This document shows positions 59,320 to 64,000 of a stretch of 64,000 nucleotides of DNA, one piece after another. The DNA is taken from IMG/VR virus record IMGVR_UViG_3300047678_000094, positions 33,449-97,448 of that record; one strand, written 5' to 3'. A program made the translations under genes and the position numbers. Numbering within the stretch: the stretch's first letter is position 1; each line of letters starts with the position of its first letter. The notes beneath the pieces are model-generated. The model was not told where the DNA came from. It worked only from the letters and a program-made list of their open reading frames with translations, and searched no databases. Source of the stretch: a virus.

Positions 59320-59922
59320 ATGCGTCATAGAGAAACTGGTGCTTACAATCGAGATCGTTTCCAGAATAACGCTGTTCATCTTGTGCAAAACGTTTCATAC
59401 TTTGAAACTCTTCTACAGCAAGTTAAAAGCAACACCGGTCTAGAAGGTATTGTGATTCAGTTTGATAAGCCTTCGCGGTTTATCAAGTTCAAGGCGGATG
59501 ACTACGTTGCTATGCACCGGGTCCTTGATGAAACCGCTCACGAAAAGCGGGTTCTGGCTTTGATCATGGATGACAAACTGGATGATGTGATTCCGCTTAT
59601 TGCTCCGGAACGTGCGGAACACCTGAAGACTTACGCCGCTGTTGTCAATGAATCTCTACTTCGTGAAGCGAATAGAATTTACACTTATGTTCATTCAACA
59701 CAATACATGTCACAGAAAGAGTTTGCTGAAGTTGTTCAACGCGATTTTATAAAGCCTGAACAAAGCTTTCTCTTTAGAGCTAGAACTCTTGAATTTCTTG
59801 ATACATATTCTATTCTTGTTATGCTCAAGGAATTCTTCAAGAAGACGCTAACGACGCAAGTTAAAGTTGATTCTTGGAGAGTATTTCTTGGCTACCCCAA
59901 GTTTGAAATGCAAGTTGACTAA
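59320..59922 (+). CDS. rnlA: RNA ligase 1 (Rnl1), C-terminal part after the amber codon
   Basis: In the same frame as the upstream half, an ATG lies one codon after the TAG (TAGAATATG). The 200 residues continue the Rnl1 alignment (MRHRETGAYN aligns with VRENETGEY of T4), include motif IV EGIVIQF and motif V FIKFKADDY, and have a C-terminal tRNA-recognition domain. The immediate ATG allows termination-reinitiation, so a two-chain ligase is conceivable. The joined product would be 369 residues (T4: 374). Confidence 0.8.
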   Translation: MRHRETGAYNRDRFQNNAVHLVQNVSYFETLLQQVKSNTGLEGIVIQFDKPSRFIKFKADDYVAMHRVLDETAHEKRVLALIMDDKLDDVIPLIAPERAEHLKTYAAVVNESLLREANRIYTYVHSTQYMSQKEFAEVVQRDFIKPEQSFLFRARTLEFLDTYSILVMLKEFFKKTLTTQVKVDSWRVFLGYPKFEMQVD

Positions 59923-59937
59923 ATAAACTACAATTAT

Positions 59938-60014
59938 CCGAGTATAGCGCAGTCTGGTAGCGCATCTGCTTTGGGAGCAGAGGGTCGTTGGTTCGAATCC
60001 AGCTTCTCGGACCA
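59938..60014 (+). tRNA. tRNA-Pro (anticodon TGG)
   Basis: Cloverleaf: acceptor CCGAGTA/TTCTCGG with one T-T mismatch, D-arm GCGC...GCGC, anticodon arm TCTGC-TTTGGGA-GCAGA, T-arm with TTCGAAT, A and encoded CCA. Confidence 0.9.
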
Positions 60015-60089
60015 ATTAGGTGGTAATCAGAGTCATATGTCTGGTACTTAAATTGAGGCGGGCGATGCCTCAAGCCACTCTATTAAATG

Positions 60090-60097
60090 TATAAATA
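60090..60097 (+). promoter_or_regulatory. T4-type late promoter
   Basis: A perfect TATAAATA lies 25 bp upstream of a 22-codon frame with AAGGA at 60110. Confidence 0.5.
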
Positions 60098-60122
60098 GAA
60101 CGAACTTTAAAGGATAAATCCA

Positions 60123-60191
60123 ATGATTACGATTTTTGCAACAGTTTTTCTTTTCATCATCGATGTGTTCGGTGATAGAAACAGAGGGTAA
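60123..60191 (+). CDS. Membrane micropeptide (22 aa)
   Basis: The peptide MITIFATVFLFIIDVFGDRN plus two residues is a short hydrophobic helix with a charged tail. It has a late promoter and AAGGA ribosome binding site at proper distances. Tiny and without known homologues, so tentative. Confidence 0.4.
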   Translation: MITIFATVFLFIIDVFGDRNRG

Positions 60192-60235
60192 GATGTCAGA
60201 CGGTTGGGACGGAGTAGCCCCGCGACTCTAATTTT

Positions 60236-60320
60236 GCCTCTGTGACGTAATTGGTAGCCGTGCCAGACTTAGAATCTGGTGTCGTAAGACGTAGGAGTTC
60301 GAGTCTCTCCAGAGGCACCA
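60236..60320 (+). tRNA. tRNA-Leu (anticodon TAG)
   Basis: Class II tRNA: acceptor GCCTCTG/CAGAGGC, anticodon arm CCAGA-CTTAGAA-TCTGG, long variable arm (TGTCGTAAGACGT), T-arm GGAG-TTCGAGT-CTCTCC-type, A and encoded CCA. It reads CUA and other CUN leucine codons, not the UAG stop. Confidence 0.92.
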
Positions 60321-60335
60321 AAATTTTAAAATTCT

Positions 60336-60412
60336 TGCGGGGTAGAGCAGCGGTCAGCTCGCCAGTTTCATAAGCTAGGAGGTCGGTGGTTCGAATCCAC
60401 CCTCCGCAACCA
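60336..60412 (+). tRNA. tRNA-Met/Ile2 (anticodon CAT)
   Basis: Acceptor TGCGGGG/CTCCGCA, D-arm GAGC...GCTC, anticodon loop TTCATAA, T-arm GGTGG-TTCGAAT-CCACC, A and encoded CCA. The body resembles initiator tRNA in the D-arm, but the three G-C pairs of an initiator anticodon stem are missing and the stem has a C-A mismatch. The amino acid identity (Met or lysidine-Ile) is unresolved. Confidence 0.85.
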
Positions 60413-60419
60413 AAATTGA

Positions 60420-60496
60420 TGGCGCGTAGCATAGTTGGTCTAATGCAACGGTCTCCAAAACCGTGATCACCGGTTCGAATCCGGTCCCGCCTGCCA
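60420..60496 (+). tRNA. tRNA-Trp (anticodon CCA)
   Basis: D-stem GCAT/ATGC, anticodon arm ACGGT-CTCCAAA-ACCGT, T-arm ACCGG-TTCGAAT-CCGGT, G and encoded CCA. The acceptor stem TGGCGCG/CCCGCCT has two mismatches (positions 1-72 and 6-67). Confidence 0.85.
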
Positions 60497-60535
60497 TTAT
60501 TAAGCATAGTTAATGAAGAAAGTTTCAAAAACTGC

Positions 60536-60564
60536 TTGCTTCTTTCCCATTCTCGGGGTATACT
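60536..60564 (+). promoter_or_regulatory. Sigma70-like promoter of the large structured RNA
   Basis: TTGCTT (60536-60541) and TATACT (60559-60564) are separated by 17 bp, directly upstream of the 1-kb non-coding structured region. Confidence 0.65.
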
Positions 60565-60569
60565 GATGA

Positions 60570-61566
60570 TACTGAGACGAAAGAGTAAAGCTCTATCAAA
60601 AACGTCAGTAACAAAACTAAGAGTAATTTTATGATCTGAAAATGGAATATTGGGTCGTTTAGGGTCCAACCTTCGGGTGAAGAATAAGCATCGTGAGATG
60701 CCCAAAGCGGTGAAGTCTACATAACCGCGCCAATTAAATGGTTCGTCTAAACAAGCCTGCTCAAACCCGAAAGGGTTCCTTCGTGTCGACTGCGGAGGTA
60801 TGAGTGAAGGTGGTGTTGAGGAAAGAACCGTCATCCTAACTGACAAGGAAGGATGCGGAAGACTGGATTGGTACCCGGCTCTCAGCGACCAAACCATCGA
60901 ACTCGGATGAGGAATGGTAGTGAGTTTGTGTAAGGGGTTGCACCCAAATGCTTGCTCGCAATGTTAAAGGTAGATGGCTCAGGCCATAGATCTTGAAACA
61001 TGACTGAGTAGCCCGCAAGGCAAAAGGTACGAGGCGTGTTGTATTTGGTATCTAACAAGGTACTGAGCAACTGAAGTAGCACGTCTTAGTAGATTCAATC
61101 AAGATGCTCATCGGTAGGGCGTCAGCTTTTTAATGCTGAAGGAAGTTGGTTCAAACCCAACCTCGATTATCAAAAAACGCAAAGTCTACTTCGGTTATAT
61201 GTGAAAGACACCTAATACTCGGATCCGCAAGGGTAACTGAGTCCAGCGAAACTCGCAAGGTCTAGCTGGTTGAGGACAGAAGGTTCGTAGGGAGTTAGCG
61301 CTCTCGAATAGCTCGCAAGGCTAACGGAATGGAAGACCTCGAATAGCATATAGCGACAAGTCTAATGCCTGACTTTAAAAACGGCGGTGTTGATACGATA
61401 CGGTGCTACTTCTACAGGGTGCCGTGGATGTCGGGAGAATAGTAGCTCGCAAGGCTTCTAATAATGCCCGGAGTTGTATCACTAGAGGGAGTAATCTCAT
61501 CCCTTCGTAAATTTGTGGCGCCGCTCTTGAATGGTCCATGGTCCATGTGCCACGGGGCGGCGCCAA
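60570..61566 (+). ncRNA. Large ornate structured RNA candidate (GOLLD/ROOL-like), about 1 kb
   Basis: No plausible gene lies between the tRNA-Trp and 61583. The region has its own promoter and dense hairpins with stable tetraloops: ACC-TTCG-GGT (60669-60678), GCATC-GTGA-GATGC (60688-60701), AACCC-GAAA-GGGTT (60764-60777), CATCCT/AGGATG (60832-60855), ATGGC-TCAG-GCCAT (60974-60987), ATCC-GCAA-GGGT (61223-61234), CCAGC/GCTGG (61243-61269), GTTAGC/GCTAAC (61294-61325). It closes with GGCGCCGC/GCGGCGCC (61517-61564). CGCAAG recurs five times (61014, 61226, 61254, 61314, 61448). A tRNA cloverleaf is embedded at 61097. Size, tRNA association and phage context match GOLLD or ROOL RNAs, whose function is unknown; the family match is untested. 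Confidence 0.65.
61097..61172 (+). tRNA. tRNA-Lys-like cloverleaf with 8-nt anticodon loop, inside the large RNA
   Basis: Acceptor AATCAAG/CTCGATT (one A-C mismatch), D-stem GCTC/GGGC with GG in the loop, anticodon stem TCAGC/GCTGA enclosing an eight-base loop TTTTTAAT, T-arm GTTGG-TTCAAAC-CCAAC, discriminator A then TCA instead of CCA. A TTT anticodon (Lys) is the simplest reading, but the extra base is unusual. It may be a structural mimic within the RNA and not a working tRNA. Confidence 0.55.
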
Positions 61567-61582
61567 GCCATTTGGAGTTATC

Positions 61583-61792
61583 ATGTTTGAATACGAGCTT
61601 GAATTCTATAAAGACGATGTGAAGCTGAAGACGACGAATTTCACCGCCAGTGGCCAGGATCTTACTATGGAAGAAGTAGCCGGACAGGTGTATCGTCTCT
61701 CAATGGTAGCAGGATACGATCGGGACTATGACACGGTCATTGTTTATGATCCTTCTGGAACCAGAAACTACAGTATTGATTTGGTAGAATAG
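61583..61792 (+). CDS. Small hypothetical protein
   Basis: The ATG at 61583 follows TTTGGAGTT. The 69-residue product (MFEYELEFYKDDVKLKTTNF, VAGYDRDYDTVIVYDPSGTR) looks like a small beta-rich acidic protein. An upstream in-frame ATG at 61538 lies within the closing stem of the structured RNA and is not preferred. Function unknown. Confidence 0.55.
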   Translation: MFEYELEFYKDDVKLKTTNFTASGQDLTMEEVAGQVYRLSMVAGYDRDYDTVIVYDPSGTRNYSIDLVE

Positions 61793-61795
61793 TGC

Positions 61796-61869
61796 ACGCG
61801 AGTAGCTCAATGGTAGAGCATTGCACTGATAATGCAACGACGTGAGGTTCGATTCCTTCTCTGTCCGCA
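61796..61869 (+). tRNA. tRNA-Ile-like (anticodon GAT), acceptor stem poorly paired
   Basis: D-arm GCTC-AATGGTA-GAGC, anticodon arm TTGCA-CTGATAA-TGCAA and T-arm with TTCGATT are all clear. The acceptor ACGCGAG against TCTGTCC pairs badly and no CCA is encoded (GCAA follows). It is either a decayed tRNA-Ile or a tRNA needing repair. Confidence 0.5.
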
Positions 61870-61882
61870 AATAGGAGATACT

Positions 61883-62080
61883 ATGAAATACGTTTTAATT
61901 GCCTTTGCTATGCTCAGTATGAGCGCCTGTGACACCCCTGAACAAATCGCTGCAAGACGCGAAGTCTTCAACGAGTGCATGGATAAAGCCGACAAGGTGA
62001 AAGAGTCGAATTTCGCTCTCTTCAACAAGGGTGATGATCTTATTGCCGCTTGTGAAGGTTACGCTCGCCGCAACTCGTAG
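61883..62080 (+). CDS. Small phage lipoprotein
   Basis: The ATG at 61883 follows AGGAGATACT. The 65-residue product has a lipoprotein signal (MKYVLIAFAMLSMSAC, Cys16) and a charged helical mature part (QIAARREVFNECMDKADKVK) with two further Cys. Probably anchored in the envelope facing the periplasm; role unknown. Confidence 0.7.
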   Translation: MKYVLIAFAMLSMSACDTPEQIAARREVFNECMDKADKVKESNFALFNKGDDLIAACEGYARRNS

Positions 62081-62084
62081 GATG

Positions 62085-62092
62085 TATAAATA
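62085..62092 (+). promoter_or_regulatory. T4-type late promoter very close to a start codon
   Basis: A perfect TATAAATA ends 4 bp before the ATG at 62097, so any transcript would begin at or after that ATG. It may serve the next gene at 62330. Confidence 0.45.
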
Positions 62093-62096
62093 AGTC

Positions 62097-62321
62097 ATGT
62101 TCGAAAACTACTTCATGATTTTAACAGATCCTGCTGATCCTGTTAAGGTTAAAGGCGCAAATCGGATTACTCTTGCTGAGGCTCGCCAAAAGATTATGTC
62201 TCAGAAAACAGACACATTGATTTACATCAGCAAGGGATTACAAAATCTACTTTCTCGTGCTGAAACAGAGTTTATTGCTGATATTGAAAAAGACGCTTCA
62301 GTGTTTGAGGCGCACACTTAG
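62097..62321 (+). CDS. Small hypothetical protein
   Basis: The 74-residue product is alpha/beta with a C-terminal helix (LLSRAETEFIADIEKDASVF). No ribosome binding site is clear; AAATAAGTC precedes the ATG. Function unknown. Confidence 0.5.
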   Translation: MFENYFMILTDPADPVKVKGANRITLAEARQKIMSQKTDTLIYISKGLQNLLSRAETEFIADIEKDASVFEAHT

Positions 62322-62329
62322 GAGCTAGT

Positions 62330-62890
62330 ATGAACACTCTAACCAGAATTAGAACTGTTTTAGGAGAGAAGGTTCTTTCTCCGGGATTCAATCCAGAGCA
62401 TAACAAGTATCGGGAACATCATCGTGGTGAAATCCACAATATGCTCCGTAAGACTTACTCTGATATTGGCGGGTATGGTGGTCTAGGTTCTGGCAGTAAG
62501 GCTGAATCAGATTCTATTCACCACGACATTACTCATACTAACATCAAGATGACTAAACGTGATGGAAAGCTCACGACAGTAAATCTTTACAGAGATCAGC
62601 ACGGCAGAAAGAGCGTTGCCTCTGGAACCGATGGAACGAATCAAGGTAAAAGAGATTTTCTAAAAAACAAGAAAGAAGATTTAGCTCAGAAACGCGCATG
62701 GGGTGAAGTTTCTGGTAAACCAGAGCATCTAATGAGAAAGCTCGGCGCACCAGTGATAGATCCTAAACATGTTCATGGGTTAACTGGAAAGACGATTACC
62801 CCACACCCAGATGGTGAACACTACACACGAGACATTGGTGGTCATCTGCACACCAAAATAGCTTTTGGATACCCTAAAAAGAGTAGTTAA
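62330..62890 (+). CDS. Hypothetical protein
   Basis: GGAGCTAGT precedes the ATG. The 186-residue product is basic and His/Gly-rich, with EHHRGEIHNMLRKTYSDIGG, ESDSIHHDITHTNIKM and RDQHGRKSVASGTDGTNQGK. The Arg-Lys/Gly pattern is reminiscent of acyl-CoA-binding loops of GNAT-type proteins, but the match is too weak to assign. Function unknown. Confidence 0.5.
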   Translation: MNTLTRIRTVLGEKVLSPGFNPEHNKYREHHRGEIHNMLRKTYSDIGGYGGLGSGSKAESDSIHHDITHTNIKMTKRDGKLTTVNLYRDQHGRKSVASGTDGTNQGKRDFLKNKKEDLAQKRAWGEVSGKPEHLMRKLGAPVIDPKHVHGLTGKTITPHPDGEHYTRDIGGHLHTKIAFGYPKKSS

Positions 62891-62918
62891 TCAGTTGTTT
62901 TTATTTGGGATATTATGC

Positions 62919-62947
62919 TTGACAATAACCCCAAAATAGAGCATAAT
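62919..62947 (+). promoter_or_regulatory. Sigma70-like promoter giving a leaderless transcript
   Basis: A perfect TTGACA (62919-62924) and CATAAT (62942-62947) are 17 bp apart. The ATG at 62954 is 6 bp after the -10 box, matching the expected transcription start. Confidence 0.7.
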
Positions 62948-62953
62948 CATCAT

Positions 62954-63484
62954 ATGAGAAAGCTTATTGTCTACTTCCATGGTTATGGGTCGAACGCGAA
63001 CACTGATAAGGTGAAGCGACTTCGAGATGGATTGAAAGATGCGGAGGTTTTTGCTTGGGATATTGATATTGATCCTGATGTGGCTTTCGACCAACTCTCT
63101 GATCATATCAATATGGAAATCCTTGCAGAAAAACCGCTTGAAGCGCAAGCGAAATTAATCTTCGTCGGCACATCCCTTGGTGGATGGTACGCCCAGCAGA
63201 TGGCTGATATGTATGGCTGTGAAGCCTTCCTTATCAACCCAGCCTTCGATCCTGGTAACAGCTTGAAGAAGTATGGTGTTTCTAATGAGATCATTGAAGC
63301 TTATAAGCCGTTGAATTTCAGAAGCTGCTACCACTACTTCATCGCTAAAGATGACGAAGTAATCGACTTTGAACTAGTTAGAGAAGAACTGGAAAAGCTG
63401 AATACTACGTTCGTTGATGGTGCTGGGCACCGTTTCAACGGTCCCGAATTTGATCTTGTGATCAACGCAATTAATGCTCTCTAA
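62954..63484 (+). CDS. YqiA-like alpha/beta-hydrolase esterase
   Basis: The 176-residue protein opens MRKLIVYFHGYGSNANTDKV and has the nucleophile elbow GTSLGGWYAQQMA, FLINPAFDPGNSLKKYG, AKDDEVIDF (acid) and GAGHRF (catalytic His), the UPF0227/YqiA pattern. Substrate unknown. The ATG at 62954 is chosen because a longer frame from 62915 would start inside the promoter. The mRNA is probably leaderless. Confidence 0.82.
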   Translation: MRKLIVYFHGYGSNANTDKVKRLRDGLKDAEVFAWDIDIDPDVAFDQLSDHINMEILAEKPLEAQAKLIFVGTSLGGWYAQQMADMYGCEAFLINPAFDPGNSLKKYGVSNEIIEAYKPLNFRSCYHYFIAKDDEVIDFELVREELEKLNTTFVDGAGHRFNGPEFDLVINAINAL

Positions 63485-63528
63485 GGAATTCAAATCGTTG
63501 ATAGTTGAAACAGTAGATAAATATGTAA

Positions 63529-63604
63529 GGGCCTTTGGTGACAGAAGGTAACATGCCTGCTTTGCACGCAGGAGAAGACGGGGCGGTACCGTCAAGGTCC
63601 ACCA
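63529..63604 (+). tRNA. tRNA-Ala-like (anticodon TGC) with non-canonical T-loop
   Basis: Acceptor GGGCCTT/AAGGTCC, anticodon arm CCTGC-TTTGCAC-GCAGG, T-stem GACGG/CCGTC, discriminator A and encoded CCA are good. The T-loop reads GGCGGTA instead of TTCRANY and the D-stem is only about 3 bp. It may be a diverged tRNA-Ala or a tRNA mimic. Confidence 0.55.
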
Positions 63605-63690
63605 AGTTTCTGGGGCGGCTGATATCCTTAAACAGCCCTGTGGTTCAAGCCCAGTGCTCGGGTGTTTAGGAAACCCGTAGGCTCCACCAA
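63605..63690 (+). other. Structured tRNA-like segment ending in CCA
   Basis: Stems GGCTG/CAGCC, CTG-GG-TTCAAG-CC-CAG and CGGGT/ACCCG occur in a row, and the segment ends GGCTCCACCA. A GGGGC near its start can pair with GCTCC near its end. It looks like a broken or unusual tRNA next to the tRNA-Ala-like gene; no standard cloverleaf could be drawn. Confidence 0.35.
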
Positions 63691-63701
63691 AGGATGTAGT
63701 T

Positions 63702-63914
63702 ATGGAAGATTTTGAAATTGAAGTCGTTCACGTTAAAGCCAATCCACAAAGTCAGTTAGACCTTTCAGAATGGACAATTGAAGAAACGCAAGATCTCATG
63801 GCCTACCATAGCATAGATGTTGAACGTTGGTTGATGTACCCTGATGGTGCTCCGTGGCATATTAAACTGTTGTGGTTTATCGAAGATAGCTGGTATAAGG
63901 TGACTGGAAGATGA
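63702..63914 (+). CDS. Small hypothetical protein
   Basis: The 70-residue acidic protein is Trp-rich (LSEWTIEETQDLMAYHS, WLMYPDGAPWHIKLLWFIED). AAAGGATGTAGTT precedes the ATG. Its stop overlaps the next start (ATGA). Function unknown. Confidence 0.5.
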   Translation: MEDFEIEVVHVKANPQSQLDLSEWTIEETQDLMAYHSIDVERWLMYPDGAPWHIKLLWFIEDSWYKVTGR

Positions 63915-64000
63915 ATGTCATTTCTGTTTGTAAGAATGTTATTCAAAGCAACAACAAGCGTGGGTGGGTAAATCCTGATCCGGCTATTCGGATTTCTAAG
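63911..64000 (+). CDS. Hypothetical protein (3' cut by window end)
   Basis: An ATG overlapping the previous stop opens a frame that is still open at the window end (MNVISVCKNVIQSNNKRGWV and ten more residues). Too short to assign. Confidence 0.4.
   Translation, partial: MNVISVCKNVIQSNNKRGWVNPDPAIRISK

Noticed and set aside
60236-60320. tRNA with TAG anticodon considered as an amber suppressor for the interrupted RNA ligase
   Set aside because: A TAG anticodon pairs with CUA (Leu); reading UAG needs a CTA anticodon. The amber codon is also used as an ordinary stop by other genes here.
60196-60897. Minus-strand open frame of 233 codons across the tRNA cluster
   Set aside because: The peptide contains stretches such as WIRTTDLLAYETGEL that are typical translations of antisense tRNA genes; it covers three tRNAs and part of the structured RNA.
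61014-61453. Recurring CGCAAG elements considered as a CRISPR or tandem repeat
   Set aside because: The repeats are only 6-9 bases, irregularly spaced and lie in hairpin loops, which fits RNA tetraloops and not a CRISPR array.
62915-62953. Upstream ATG for the esterase gene giving a 189-aa protein
   Set aside because: That ATG lies at the -35 box of a strong promoter, and the added residues do not fit the family; the ATG at 62954 gives the normal YqiA-like start.

Overview
This window is part of the genome of a T4-superfamily contractile-tailed bacteriophage (a myovirus). The core gene order is close to that of marine cyanophages and the rhizobial phiM12-type phages: fibres, then genes 13-14-15-16-17-18-19-20-67-21-22-23, then uvsY-uvsW-55-47-46, then 45-44-62-regA. 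The phage-type late promoter word TATAAATA occurs upstream of many structural genes. Nothing in the sequence fixes the host; a Gram-negative bacterium is implied by the family and by two phage lipoprotein signal peptides.

Layout. 1-9865: large virion, baseplate and fibre genes rich in Asn/Thr/Ser/Ala, including a collagen-like fibre. 9862-12507: a minus-strand, three-domain glycosyltransferase gene with its own sigma70-like promoter. 12588-20781: further fibre genes (one of 1421 aa with ten copies of a GSGLDADLLDG module and an S74 self-cleaving chaperone end), hypotheticals and a 2-oxoglutarate oxygenase. 20812-38397: neck, terminase, sheath, tube, portal and prohead genes, invaded by at least five intact homing-endonuclease-like genes and one remnant. 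The terminase large subunit is fractured into two genes that carry the halves of an atypically split intein, with a free-standing HNH gene between them. 39305-46288: tail-tube-fold protein, recombination (UvsY, UvsW, gp46/47) and the late sigma factor gp55. 46301-52047: peptide deformylase, a TET/JBP-like DNA dioxygenase, two glycosyltransferases and a dATP/dGTP diphosphohydrolase, which together look like a DNA-hypermodification island. 52062-55093: sliding clamp, clamp loader and RegA, with a broken GIY-YIG gene between gene 62 and regA.

55139-64000 is an accessory region under sigma70-like promoters: tRNAs (Arg, Asp, Arg, Pro, Leu, Met, Trp, a divergent Ala, and Ile-like and Lys-like candidates), polynucleotide kinase, an RNA ligase 1 gene interrupted by an in-frame amber codon, a MazG-like enzyme, lipoproteins, a YqiA-like esterase and several long non-coding stretches that look strongly structured. 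The largest, about 1 kb at 60570-61566, has a promoter, many GNRA/UUCG-capped hairpins and an embedded tRNA cloverleaf. It resembles the large ornate phage RNAs GOLLD and ROOL, but that identity is not proven here.

Most notable observations: (1) the fractured TerL, split intein and HNH cassette; (2) the TET-like dioxygenase and the GT4 glycosyltransferase both end in SSLDxFF, resembling the sliding-clamp-binding tail of T4 DNA polymerase, which suggests replication-coupled DNA modification; (3) the large structured RNA; (4) an RNA ligase split by a TAG codon; (5) a family of homing genes that share an identical 44-bp promoter/RBS leader.
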